A stretch of DNA of 64,000 nt from Eretmocerus hayati (taxonomy: Eukaryota; Arthropoda; Insecta; Hymenoptera; Aphelinidae). The first letter of the stretch is position 1. Each line of letters opens with the position of its first letter. A program made the translations under genes and the position numbers. The stretch is from assembly GCA_029851415.1 (NCBI GenBank), contig CM056744.1, forward strand, positions 14,701,268 to 14,765,267. Reading direction: 5' to 3'. Below are positions 46,238 to 60,360 of the stretch, one piece after another. The notes beneath the pieces were generated by a model that worked only from the letters and a program-made list of their open reading frames with translations, was not told the DNA's origin and did no database searches.

Positions 46238-49200
46238 GCATATTTTCCATCCCTCGCGCTAACTTCCTGTGTAAATAACTAGCAAAGCGTCCGAGAAAAA
46301 CAAGGGTTGGTTGAAAGACATACGATTATCAGACAGTGGCCAAGTTGAGTATGTATTCACACATATAGATGTAGATCTAAGTGTGACTAAGTGGCGATCG
46401 ATAAATTGGCGCGTCTAGTAAATGCCAGTGACTCCTTTTACTCCTCCCTGATATGCTATCAAATGTGAGAGAATAAGAGACGGTATTTTTACGCTCGGGA
46501 GCTGTAAGTGTATTAGAAAAAACGAGGCCGCGAGACTTGTGAAAATTTTCAAGGGTACTTCGGATGATTATTTTGTCTCTTGACGAATTTTTTTTTTCTT
46601 GGGTCGTTGGGGGTGGAGTTTTTTTTTTACATTAACGGTGGTTACGATTTATTTTGGGCTGCTCATGAGCTAATTGGGGATCTTTGAGGATTATGAGCTA
46701 GATAACTTAGTTTTTTGTAAATTTGAAATCGATTTTTGTGTGCGATTCTGTGCTCAGATTCTATTGAAGTTATGCGATTGTTTTGTAGGGCTCTTCATTG
46801 TTCGACCAAAGTTTTCAATTTACGAGGCGATGATTCAAAAGGTCATCATGAAGAACTGGATTGAAATTGATGATTGGACTATTGCGCTTTTGAGATAAAT
46901 TGAAAATGACGAAGTAGAATCGGAAAGAATCCCATATTCTCCTTTTCTTCACTTGTTTCTGAATATAAATATGCAATATTGTCTCTTCCCCAATGAAAAC
47001 CATTCAAATATCAATTTTGCAACCCCGATCAAAATTCGCTATTCGTTTCCATACTCAAAAAAATATCTCAAAAATAGCGCCACCTTATTTCAACTCCCAA
47101 AACTATACATATGCAATTTCGTCAAATAAGATTTGTTTGAAGTCTGATCAACGCAACCATGATCAATCATGAATTCAAAATTATCCGATTATACCAAAAA
47201 GTTTCCATCTTTACTCGTCATCGTACTTATTAATATTCTTGAAATTCGCGAGCTCAGAATTGCCGTCTCAACTTGACAATTTTCTCATGTCTTGGTGAGA
47301 AAGAGAGAAAGTTGACCTACATTAGATGTTCGCAAAAGGACGCAAAGGTGCTCAAGAGCTCAAGTATCTGCTTGGTAAGAGGATTATAAGAATTTTAGCA
47401 TAACTAAAGAGTTTTGTACGTTGGTAGGGTATTATATGGCTCTGAGAGGATGCAGTAACTTTTGAATAATGTCCTTGATTCCGAGAACGCATCAAGTATC
47501 AAGTATTTAAGCTTCTCTTCCGTTTTTTTTTCAACTTTTCTGTTGTTTTTTCTTACTCTCTTGGAATTCTAAAAGCTACTATGATGTACGTAGAGGTGTT
47601 GCAGACTTGGGATTTTGTAAAATATGGGGTTGCGAAATTGTTAACTGAATCATAACTGATATTGTGATATAATATTACCACGATTTCTCGGATCTCTTAG
47701 TAGTGTGGAAAACCATTTTTTCACGATTCTAAGAACGACCCTTTGGAAACCTTGAATTTTTCTTGAGTTCTAGGCTAACTGGGTTTAGTTTTTATTTTTT
47801 CCCATGGTACTGAATTGATCTGTCACGTGGAAAAAAATGTACCAAAATGGAGTGAGAGGTGAAATTCAAAACATTGTCACAGTTTGGAGTAAATTAAAGC
47901 TACGTCACGCACATAACAAAAATTCCAACATGCAACCCTTTTGAAAAAAATTCGTGACATACTTTTGAAACTTTTTGTCAGTACTAGCCTAAGGCACAAA
48001 ATTCAATTTCATACGAATCGCAATCTTGATTTTTTTCCTCTTTTGATACGTCACGTAGTGAGGTAAATTTTTCCCCCTTTTGAATTCGAGATAAAACTTG
48101 AAAGTTGCGTGAGATCGTGTCAACTTTGCTATCGCAAAAGTATGTTCGACTATTCATTCATTCCTTCTGTCTCTTTCCTCTCCTCTTTGGGAGATTTTTT
48201 CAATGAATTCTCTGCACTATAAAAAAGCGATATGACGAATGAGTGAACTGTGATAGGCACAAATGAGCCCTTGTTCATATTCTTGTTTTGATTTCACTTT
48301 ACAACAAAATATTGGAGTTGGAATGTCACATCGACCGGACTACAATTTCTTTGCATATCTTTTGACGCAAATATCGAATCCGAGACCAAAATTGCTCCAA
48401 AACGCTAGGATTTTTCTTAAATTTAGAAAAATTCATTTTCCTGAGATATCTCTTGGCGTAGATAAGAATCTTGTCATGTTGGCTCAGAACAGAGCACGGG
48501 ATAATTTTCAGCGAGAAACACAGGTGCTTCCACATGTTTTTGGGGGTCAAATATACGAGTGTTTGCAATAGTAGGTACTGTTGAAAAATCACGGGAAAGG
48601 AAATCCTCTGAAAAGAACTGAGTTTCGCGAAGAGTCTCCAGGGTCAAAGTTTTTTAAAATCAAGTTTAACGACAAATCACACACAAATACTCAATCAACA
48701 CTTCACACCAAAGTCGATGGGCCCTTTGATGAAAATTGGGGAAAATTTGGTCCACCGTGACACTCGGAAAAATAAATAAACCTCCATGACAGTACTCGAA
48801 AAGATTCAAAATATGCCCATCCAAACAAAATTAATTCAGCCCTTTTTGGAAACCGTACGCATCAAATCCTCACAAATCCTCACAAGTCATCAAGCAAATC
48901 TATAAATCCATCCACTAACCACACTCCCACCCCCCTTCCCTTCACAGCTGCTTCCTTTACAGAGCATAACCTCAAAATATCCAAGAAACGATTTGTCTCC
49001 CCAAAAATATACGAGGAATCAAAGATAGAGGTAGAAAAGACGCGTCGCAAGAGGCAGACTTTAGGCGCCAAAGTCGTTGTCTTATAAGTATATAACACGC
49101 GTAAAAAAATGATCGATTGAGTTTGGAAGCTCGGATGTAGAGGTCGACAAACGCACAGTCATATCGGGGATCTTGAGAAATTTCTGCTTGCATGCATCTT

Positions 49201-49726
49201 ATTTGGACATGATGAACTGACAAAATTCATGATGTATGTTTTTTCTGACATAAGAATATTTGGGGGGACGGCAATTGATGTATGCATGATTTTTTCAGGA
49301 ATTTTTGTTGAGGAGTTGATGATGAATCGAGTTTTTTGTTGTTATGGAAAAGATGATATTGTTGTAGTGTTTGGTTGAAGTGTCCATACATTATTGTCTT
49401 GTGTAAATTGTTGGATTATGGATTAAGGGTTATTAAGAGCTTATCGATGTATTCGAAATGAATAGGTGAAAGAATTGATTGTGATGGATTAAATCTAAGA
49501 TCTCTGATCAACTTGAAAATCACATTCTTGGATATTTGCTTTGGCTAGGGATACGAGGTCAAAAATTTAATTTTATTGGATTTAAAACACATTTCAACAC
49601 GATTCACGGGGCTTCGATTTTTTGAAGGATCTCAAATCAGTTAATTTTGGAAATGTAAGAATTCGTAAGGAACCTGTGATTCAATAATAAAGAGCTTCAA
49701 TTTTCATCAACTCTCTCGCTTCCATA
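45561..49726. other. Gene-poor stretch with a long AC array
   Basis: Apart from the AC microsatellite near 46.15-46.24 kb, I see only short unsupported frames and T-runs. Confidence 0.4.
46152..46235. repeat. (AC)n microsatellite
   Basis: Uninterrupted AC array of about 84 bases. Confidence 0.98.
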
Positions 49727-50584
49727 GGCCGAGTCTACATAGACGCGCTCACTCTTGACGCGCGCGCGCTCTCTCCGCTTGCACTCTCCACCTAAACACT
49801 AGAGTAAGTACAGAAAATGGGATTCGAAAATTTTTTGACAAGTGTTCCCTCTCAAACTGAGTATCAGCACAAGTTTGTGAGGTGAAAAACGGCCAGACTA
49901 TTGCGTAAATCGACCAGAGAATTGATTCGCATCGATTAGAGATCGAAAAATGAGACGCGTGGTTGTGTCTCATATCATCATCCCCCAACTTTTCATCAGG
50001 TCTCCAGTTTGTGAAACATTCAGCAATATTCAGCATCATCTTGGTTGTACATTGGTATTTATTCCAGAAGCTGTATAATGAGCTAAAGTGTATGAAATCC
50101 TGATTAAGACCACCCGAAGATGTCCCAAATTGACGGAGGAGTGACTCTTGGAACACAAATTTGATTTTTGGTGTACATGGAATGCATCGATTCTTCTTAA
50201 CCAGAATTCCGGACACCTTCGCTTATTTCACAATTTCTGGAGGAAGTCTTAATGCAACCCCAGAATAATGTTGAAGAATGTTGAATAAGCCGTGAGTGAG
50301 GAACCTGAGAAGTTGGGGGTGGTGATATTAGGCACATCGTTTGACATCAAAGTCTCTCACTCTTCGATCTCTATTAGATGCAAATCAATTTTTTGGTCGA
50401 TGTACGCGATGAACTGGGCGTTTTTTATCTCACAAACCTATGCTGATACTCCTATCGAAAGGGAACACTCGTCAAAAGATTTTCAAATCCCATTTTTGGT
50501 ACCTACTCCGGTGTTTGGGTGGAGAGTGCAAACAGAAAGAGCGCGCGCGCCCCGAGTGAGCGCGTCTATGTAGACTCAGCCATA
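49724..50584. mobile_element. Harbinger-like long-TIR element H4 (GCGCGC-type subterminal)
   Basis: An 855-bp element (49727-50581) flanked by ATA on both sides. The ends read GGCCGAGTCTACATAGACGC and GGCTGAGTCTACATAGACGC inward. The TCTACATAG and GCGCTCA blocks match H2 at 31.65 kb. The GC-rich subterminal words (GCGCGCGCGCTCT) and the next 130 bases pair between arms. Both arms keep an open frame for related peptides. No transposase. Confidence 0.85.
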
Positions 50585-52240
50585 GCAAAATTCATCTATA
50601 AAATTGCACAAAGCACTCAGATTTCAAATGCTGTTGGAAAATTCGTTGGATAAATCAATCGATTCAATTTTATGGAAAATGTAATGAAAATTCGAACAGA
50701 AATTCTCTGATAGAATAAATTAAAGATTGATCAGTTCTAAAAACATTCAATAAACATCTTGAATTCAGTGAAATTGTGAGATAATAAAGAAATTGTGTAA
50801 TACTGATAGGTATATGAATTTGATAATAGTCGATGAGGTCGAGTGCACTTCATGAGTAATTAGGGAGTAGATCATCGACAAGATCAAAGCTCTTTGAAGA
50901 TGCAAGAGCGAAAACGCGCAGAGTATGCATGAGGGTATAGAGTACCCGTACTACTGCAGAACCGCAATATAATGCAGATGAGGTCAACCCTCTCTCTCTA
51001 TAACAGAGCCAATCTTGAATCTGTACAGGAGGTCTTTGTAACCGCCAAGATGTTCTATCGGGTTACTCTGTTATATTACCTCCTATTTACAGTTCTGATG
51101 GTAATTATTGATGCTCACATTATTGATTGTTCAAGATTATGAATTTGATTTTTATCAGATGTTCAATTTTACATGAGAATTTTTGTAGAAATCATTCTTG
51201 AATAGTAATTCCAATCCATTCGTACAATTTGAGATGAGTTATTATTTTTTTAGATACGTGTGTTTTTCTTTGAATGGATTTGATAGGAAACAAAGAATCA
51301 TAGTGCAAACTAGCATGATTTGATACCTTTTAACCTGGAATAAATGTAGGGGAACTGGATACGTGCAAGTTACAACAATATTTTATGATAGATTTCGATG
51401 GATTCATTTGAATGAATACGGAACGTCAGAGAACATCTTTTCAACATTGGAATACTATTTTAGCACACACATTTCAATTTTTTCGGCCTTCTGGACGTGA
51501 AAAAATAACGAGAATGATCGGTCGAACTCCAACTCTCTGATTTCATCATGATAGAAATCAAAAGTACATCCGAAAGATATTTCCAAGAGAACTTGTGAAA
51601 ATTCCAATCTCGATTTGAGCACATACATATTACAACTCCCTCGTCGACGATACCTCTCTGCTCCACTACACGCGTCGATCACACCAAAATCATAATAAAA
51701 CCTATAACAAAAACATTTCAAACTACCTTACCACATTTTCAACACCTCACTCCTCTTCCTATGCACAATTTCTCAAACTCCTGCGTATATATTTTGTAAA
51801 TATCTTCTCGTAACGTAAACAACACCAACATCAGTATCCAACCAACTCTCACGGTTCCCTCCTTCCATTTTAACCTCGTCCCTCTTACCCCCCCCCCCCC
51901 ATCCCTTTCACCAACACTATGTGAAAATTCAAATTCAGACAGGTCGCGTATAACACTCATGTAAATACAACTCTAACTCTTGCCATACACAATTCCCGAT
52001 TCGTCTCTCGCTCGTCTCTCTTCCTTGACTGCATGGATGTATCGTACATCTCGTCTGACTAAACTCGGAGTTTTCTACTGTCAATTTCAGACGCCGGCGG
52101 AAGTATATATATCTATATATTATGAGCTGAATCTAACCGGATGCTTGGACCGAGGGATTTGAATACGCCAATCGGACCTTTCTACGCGAGAAACTGCTCC
52201 CTAGAGACTTGAAGGGTACATTGATGTATGTGCATAAGTG
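50585..52240. other. Gene-poor stretch
   Basis: No gene or RNA recognised. A C-run of 12-13 lies near 51.89 kb and short AT microsatellites near 52.11 kb. Confidence 0.4.
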
Positions 52241-53185
52241 GGTGATTCCACGGAAAGTATGATTTTCCGTGTATCAAGTTTCCCCATGTTTCCACGTCTT
52301 GGAATAGACCTTATAGCAATTTTTTAGGGTGCATTCTGTCGGTCTCCCACTATGTTTATAGTTTTTGAGATGATCCTAACGTTCCTGTATTTTGTAGTGC
52401 TTGATAAAGGGTCGAAATGTCCTTTTTGTCCCCTGTAGGCAACCCAACTTCGACTTTTGACTTCGCCAATACGCATATGCAAAATCAAAAACCCCCATAT
52501 AGAACTATGCACTTCAATTTGTAATACTTCAAAGAACATCATTTATATCCTTTTGCGAGTCTCGAACACGAGTATCCGACATTCTGATAATGAGTTTGCA
52601 CCAAGACTGCTGACACGACACTTACCAATTTTGCAAAATCCGAAATCGTCTATGACGCCTTTGGAAGTGCTATAGTCATTATCTAGATACCCGAATCATC
52701 CAACACATCTGCGGCATCAGTCGAAAACTCAAGTCCTCATCCAAGCGCACCATAAATATGAACAAGTTTTCATAATGGTGAATAAAATTTTCGATCAATG
52801 CCATCCCAATGACGAGCTCCTAAGTGGCGTGTTATATTGCTTCGTGAAATACATTTTCTCGTTGTAATTGCTTGCATTAGAGCAAATCTATGCGGGAAAG
52901 AGTCTACGATCAGTTGGCAAGTCGTGGTGATATATTTTGAGGCGAAATGTCAAAATCGTCCCTCTCTGCAACACCTGAAACTTGACATATCTCTATCTGG
53001 CTTCATTTTTGAGATACGTAACTCTATATTCTTTTTTTTTTTTTATTTTTTTTTTTATACTTAAACAATTCAAAATCAACTGCTACGAATTACTGAAACT
53101 CGTCTGGGACTGAAATAATTTTTTAACATAAATCACTCGTGGTGACGATTTTGCCCCCAAAATTCACTTTTTGGTGGAATCATCC
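52241..53185. mobile_element. Inverted-repeat element with GGTGATTCCAC ends
   Basis: GGTGATTCCACGGAAAGT at the left and the inverted GGATGATTCCACCAAAAAGT at the right enclose about 945 bp. Motifs such as CGAAATGTC occur on both sides of the centre. I could not define a target duplication. The interior shows no domain. Confidence 0.55.
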
Positions 53186-56100
53186 AAATATGTATATTGG
53201 TGATTTTGTTCGAGCAAAAATGTTTAGATTTTAGAAGTAGGAAAGCGTAGAAATTGATCAGTATTCAGGCTCAACGAGATTTTCTGGAGGATGTCAAAAG
53301 TAATCTCTATTTATATTTTATACTTAGCTATTGCATTCCATGATTGAAGTGATATCATGATGATGAAGTAGATAAGTCTTCAATGCTATGCACAAGTTAT
53401 GCAAGCTCAAAGAAAATTCATGTGATTCCATCTTTAGAATTCAAAAAATTTGCCCATAACGGTGTTTTCCAAATTAATAAATGAGGAAGAATTTCATTAT
53501 AGAAATTATGAAGATTTTGAATTTGATGCGACACATACACACATTACTGAATTTACAAAGAAGAAAAAAAAATGTTTCGAAAATCAGCTGTAGATGGGTT
53601 CTAAATCCATCAGGCTGCAAAATTCTACAACAGATTGACATTTATGATAGACCACGGCGTTCAAAGTGAATAGAGAGAGAAGATGGGATGGTGGAAAAAA
53701 AAGGGAAGATGTAGAAGGAGAGTGTCGTTATAAGGTGAGACTCGAGCCCTCAATCCGCGGCCCACTTTTACATAGCCTCAGGCGATCAACTAGATATGCA
53801 AGCCTGCATCACATGTGTGCGTGTGTGTGTATGATGTATATAGACCGGAGGCAAGATGTGGCTTGGATAGATGGGGTAGCAGAAGTGTTTATGTTGTATT
53901 TTACATGGATGAGGTTGAGATGCGGATTCTGCGCTTATTCGAGAGATTCCTACAGAAATGAGAAAATAGGGAAGGGAGGGGTTGAAATGGAAATGGTAAT
54001 GGAATTGGGAATTGAAAGTGGAATATCAAATTCCTTGAGGCGTGAAAATTATTGCTTTGGTCATCATTTTGTCCTTGTTACTCGTTTATTCAGTAATTGC
54101 TGTTTAAATTTTGATTCGTGTTTCTTGAAAATTCCTGGGAGCGTAGGTATCTGACGTAACAAAACTGAGGAGAATTTGAATACCAAGTGAAGGTTCTAGT
54201 CTATTCTGTATAGGGCGTGAAATTCAAATTGTGACTTATTAATCCATGGGTCTTTTGTTATGATTGAGCAACTCAAGTATAAGCCAATCTAAAACGGTCA
54301 CTTTAGATTCAATTCTCGAACCCCTGTACATATTATGGTGTTTGAAATATTGAACACTGGTCCATGAAACTTAAAAGATATCAATATTAAAGGGTGTCAA
54401 TTTTTTCAATTTTTAGTATTTTCTTTGAAAAATATTCTCTTCTGCAGTATGTTCCGTGTGCCCATATGATTCATTTTTATTTTTCAGATTTTTTCAATGC
54501 ACCGTGTTCAGCTACTCACCTCCAATATTCTAGACATTCCGAATTAGGTAGTTAAATGAAGTGTTGCATTCATTCGTTTCAGGGTTGGGGAACTAATGTA
54601 ATACTTTTGAGTTGATGTATTCTTTTAGGATTTGTACTGAAATATTAGTTCAGATCTAGAGGAAAATTGTTGTACTAAGGAAATTAAGACTCAATTTATT
54701 GATGTGTATCATTAGATTTTCAAGAATTTTTGACTTATCGTTCGAATGAAAAATTATAACATCATTAAAACTGAAAATGATTTTGTCGAATTCATTTTTT
54801 TGACAATCGAATTGGACCTCTAGGCAGTACATATGAAAATGAGTGTGGAAGTCGATTAAGCAATTAAAAATTCATCATCCAAAATTTCGAGTCCACGAAC
54901 TGATGGAACTCATTCTTCTTCAGGTATGATGATAAATATAGAGATAGGAAAATGATCGCATTCGTTTGCGTCACTTTTGATCTTACAACTTACTCGGCCG
55001 ACTTTTACAGAGAAAATTGCATTTCCTTGTCACGATACGAACAGCTAAGAGAGGGCTGCAAAAGGCACGAGAGAACAAAAGTTACCCGTGAAAAGAAATT
55101 CAATGGATCGTATCGAATGCCAGAACGGATCTGAAGAATAACAATGAGATATTATTCAACTGTGAGAAAAGGAGGGCGTTGGGGCGTTGGCGAATTACAG
55201 AACCCAAGTCAACGACCCGCCGATGCTTCTCTAGTAATATTTCAGTATTTTTCACGATCTCACTCCATTTTGGTCTTAGTAAAAGTAGTTTCGAGTATGA
55301 ATGAATGCAATATTTCAAATTTTATTAGTAATTTTTATCGTAATCCTGTTTCAATTTCACCCGTGAAAATGAAACAGGTTCTCAAACTTTGTCTACATGA
55401 TTTTACGCGACGTTACGTAAAAATACGTGGGCCAAATTGCGAATCGAATGTGGAACATCTGAATTTTATCTTGTTCACACTCATTTGGATTGATATAAAA
55501 GTAGAAAGGATGAAAAACAGCAATCAAAAAAATTTTCTTACAACCCCAAGCTACAATGCAGAACTTCAAAATTATTGAATAAACCGTGATACCTTCAGTC
55601 GATAAAAATCTTCTATCGGTATGGAAACTTGGTAGCAGCAAGCTACCGTTACCCAACACAAGTTTTAATTAATACATTTAATTTCATTTCTCTGACTAGA
55701 AAAAAGAAGAAAGAATCAAAACAGATGAAAGAAAATGAGACGAGGACTTTCAAGCATAGCTAAAGTACGGATCGATTCGATAACAACCTCACTCCACGTG
55801 AAAGCAATATAGAGCGAGAGGGAGGTTTGTAAAATACAGGGGAGTAGAAAAGAGAGAAAAAGATTTTGAGTGGTATCGAAGCTGAACGAGATTGAGCCAA
55901 CTATAGTTTTAACACCGCGAGAAGGAGGCTTACGCGCAATTCCTAATGATGTAATTAGTCGTATAATTAGCAAGTTATGCAGCTGCCACCACCCCCACTT
56001 ACACACACCTCCACACACCCACTTTCAAACACACTTACAACTAAAATACACAGAATGGTGTGAACATATAGTACAAATGAACGAGATGATGGGTCAGTGA

Positions 56101-59100
56101 ACCCTCAGGGTGGCAGATTTCCAAGGCTTGAGGGCTTTTAGGTTTATTGTACAGTAGCTGAGAACCCCTTCGACTATGTTTACTTTGAAATAAACACCAC
56201 CGAACGTTGAGCTATATATCGAGACAGCTATGTATGCCCATACTATCAACAACATCCACTACAACAAGTACAAATAAGCTAACATCAGACAAATTTGACA
56301 CGAAAAATTTAATTACAGATAAATGAACACGCTTGACGAACGGAAACTCGATTTTTTTTTTAATCTCACCTGGGTACGAATTTGGATTGATACTAAGTGG
56401 GTTATAGTGGCCCTGTAGATGTATGTGTGTGGGTGTGTGTGTGTGTGTGTGTCTGTCTGATGAACAAAGTTGACTTTTCGATAGGAGTTCGGATAGTGAT
56501 TTGATTATTGATGAATTCACCTTTGTCAAAGAGATAGGTTATACAGAGCTTGCTAGAGGTAGAGTTTGATTTTTTGAAGAGATAGAGGAGTGATGTGGGC
56601 TATTGGAAAATTTACAAGGGTTTCTGTTGGAAAAATCGCATTTATTTGGATAGAAGAGTACGCGCTTTCGTTAGATTTCGGTATTCGTCGAAAAATCCTT
56701 AGTGCGAGCTCTGTTCTGATTCGTTTTGACCTTCTTTTGAAGAAACAATTGTGAGCAACTGGTGTAATAGGATAAGTAGAATTAACTCTGAGTATAGTTG
56801 GAACGTTGTTTTTAAAAAATTTTTAGAACTGAAATCCTGAGGTTTCATAAGCAGATTAAAAATTTTGCTGATGTGAAAATATAAGCTTCATAAGTGCTTG
56901 GGCACCTGATTCGTTTCAGTTTTGATCGGGGAGTGAAGCATCTCAACGTTCCAAAGACCATCAAGTACGCCCATCGAATCGAAATATTTTTAACACACTA
57001 TTCGCACCGTGAAAGCAGATTTAATCATGTACTTGATTTTCATTTTCATTTTTTCCACGATATCTAATCCAAAGGTCAATTTTTTAATATGATGGCAGAT
57101 TTTCTCAAAATCACTCTTTAGTATGTTATCCGAATCGAATTTCTCAAAACGATAGACTACCGGGTCCATTTGCAAGATGTTAAATCAGGAAGATTTTTTG
57201 ATCCTTTTATGTCAAGATATTCAACTCACGGAATGACGAAGATGACGAAACTTCATATAAGTCTTAATTTCCTGTGACTCGCTATAAACTCATCATGATG
57301 TGATATTGCATCGAAATAAAATTTGCAAACCAAAAATCTTGGTATCATGAATTCAAACCCTTCAAATTATTCAATCTTGCCTTGATCATCGTCTGAGATG
57401 TATTCAGTTCGCTAACAACGACGTCAACGTATAATCTCATTTATCCAACACAAACAATTTCCAAAATTGTTCCATCACCCGAATCCTAATCTCTCTCATT
57501 AGACAAAACGAACACAAGAAATTGCACTCTCAATTTCTCATCTCATCCAGTATCTCATTCAAATTTTCCCATGACCAGTATTCTAAAATTACTCGCCTCA
57601 GAACAAAATAATAATCGCCACCGCTTCACTTTCAATCCTTTCGTCAAAGCGCGCGCAATTCAAACCGACAATAGAACTTAAACACAGTCTCACCCCTCTC
57701 ATATACTCTTTCATCCCTCATTTCTTCGTCAACCCCCATATATATATATATAGTTTGCAGCCTCAAAAGAAAGGGAAATCACGAGTGACTAAGAGAAACT
57801 CCTAAAACAAAAGCCTCAACGCGACCACCACCTTCGTCGTGAGAGCGGTGCACTTGAACATTTTTCAAGGAACTAAAGTGTATATTATTATATGTATATC
57901 TCTCTGCATACATAGGTATATAAGTGACTGTATAGTATTTTGAGTGAAACGAGATAAAATGAAATTCTAATGTCGGAAAAATAATAATATGCAGTGTGCA
58001 AAAAAAATTCTTACATTATTGACACTAGAATGACTATACAATCTTTCTTCCTGCGTTTTAACTAGAATTTCAAATTTTCAGCTAGTGTTGGAATAACCCA
58101 TATAGACAGTTGGAAGAGTGGAAGATAATGGGACTTGGCAGTTGAATTTAATTAGAGTTTGATGCGCATTGGTAATGCGTCGAGTTTTTGCTATGCTACG
58201 TAAGATGGAAGATGAATTTTGTTTGAAATTTGAAAGTGATGGAGTGTGTTGGTGATGATGCAGGATTGATGGATGGAAAGAATTTTTTAGAGGTTTGAAT
58301 TGGGTTTAATGGAGATTGATCATGGCTGAGACTTTGCATGATTTTGGAGAAAGATTTTCATATTGATTTTTTTCAAGTCAGTGAAATCGTTGACGATGAT
58401 TCAATTTGAATTTGTTTTAGAGGGTGGCAAAGATTCTTTGATAGTGAAGAATTTTTTATCAGAAATACCGAAAGTCTTACTAAAAAAAATAATTATTTCT
58501 CGTGATAATGAGTTCTAGAACAGTAAGGCACAGATGATAATGGAAATGTCTCATTTAATGATCCACAACCGAGATCTCAAAAAAAATTCAATCACAAAAA
58601 GATTCTTCCGACTTTTTTCATTAAAAGAGTGAATTTTCTGTATCTCTTTCAAGAGATATACTCTTTCATGAAAACGGATTCGTGTTACATCAAACCAAGA
58701 CAATGGATACACGATCTTTTTGAAAAGATATGAAAGGGAAACATTCAACCCGAGGATAATGATGTAAGTCTTGCTGAGGTAGGATAGCCTACTTTAGTAA
58801 GCTTTGAAAGGGAGTCGTTACAAGAGAGTTTCCGAGAAAATGAAGGATTAACAAAGTTGAACGGATGAGCCTTGAAAACTTTGAAAAGTGTACTTCAATC
58901 TCAGTTGATGGTATGCAGTGCTGTAATAATGATATATTATTAGTAGTTTTGATTATTCGTGCCAAAAGAACTACGTTATAAAATTCAGTAAATTGATATA
59001 ATGATAGTTTGATCAATATCTCATAATCGAATGATCTGTAAACTACAACTTCTCTACTACGATTTTATAATTTTAACTACAAGTTACAAACTAAATCATA

Positions 59101-60360
59101 TTGTAATTTGATATAGTTTGAAAGATGTAGTTGAAGTTGTTTCACAATAATTATTTTCAGAAGGATTGGGGATTCCGTATATATTTTGAGGTGAGAAATT
59201 ATCAATTTAGTGGATAGATTTTGTCACGTTTTGACAGTAGCATCTTCTATGATTACTTGTTTCTCATTTTTAGGTCAATTTGAAATTTCGATCGATGTGT
59301 GAGATTCAGTTATTCAGAACTTACGTAATGGCAGTGAGCGTATCAATTTCAATTTTGGAGTGATTCATCAAGAGATTTATCTCCGTCTACGTCCTTCCGA
59401 AGATGGAGCTATATTTTTTGGATGTCATATTTCAGCGTCCTGCCAATACATTATGCTATTAAGAATAATCTGAATAATTCCTAAGCCTAAGATGATCCAA
59501 TAATCTGAGTGACGACCATAAAGAATTCATTCAATTAGCTACTTCAACAGTAAATATTTCAAAAGTAATAATCCCATCACACCCAAAGAGAAATCTTACT
59601 ATTCAACACCTATCAAAATTCCGTTAAAATCAGTTAATCCATCGTCACAAAGCTCTTCAAATCTCATCCTTCTCAATTCGAAAAACACGGACCGACGATC
59701 GTGCAAAGTGCATAAACAGAATCACTGTGATGGGCGGGCCATCGCTCTTTACCCTCTCAAAACTATATGTATATCTATACGAGCTTACCGACTACTACTT
59801 TTCATTTATCTCCAAATCCACGCGTTATCCTGTGCCACTCTAGATACCGCATTTCATTCCAACACCGGGCGCTTTGGAAAAGGATGATATACCATAGCGA
59901 TGCGAGATCACAGAGATGGCTACATTCGACATCAAAGCTCAAGCTTCGCGTGGCGATATGTAAATCTCGATTTGGAGTAGTAGGTAGAAGAGGCCCGCGT
60001 TCAGCTTTTTTTCTGCAGCCACGATGTATTTGAAATTCAAATTTTGCGTTCTTTTTCTGATGCACGCGTACGCGATGCTTTCCCCAAAATTTGACGCAAT
60101 TCAAACCGAAGGTGCATTCACCACAGCTAACATCTTCATACACCTATCCCGATAGATGAACTTGAACATACACACTTATATACACATATTCACTCATACA
60201 CGCACGTTCATTGGGTGCGAGCGTGCAGCACATAGGCACGGAAACAACTAGATTGACACGCACTCGATCACATGAGAAAATACATGAGAATACCGAGTCA
60301 TGCAAACACACACGGACGTACGCAGATTCAAATACATGTGGGCAATGAAACAGTTACATA
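53186..60360. other. Long gene-poor stretch
   Basis: The longest frames (for example 53666-54154 and 55144-55578) have simple composition and no motif or exon structure, so I call no gene. GT-rich simple sequence occurs near 56.43 kb and a short TA array near 57.74 kb. It may be intronic or intergenic. Confidence 0.4.

Noticed and set aside
53666..54154. 162-codon plus-strand frame
   Set aside because: Its composition reflects purine-rich and GT-rich simple sequence. There is no recognisable domain, and no start context or exon pattern supports it.
55144..55578. 144-codon plus-strand frame
   Set aside because: No motif, no neighbouring exons and weak start context. Chance frames of this length are expected in tens of kilobases of AT-rich sequence.
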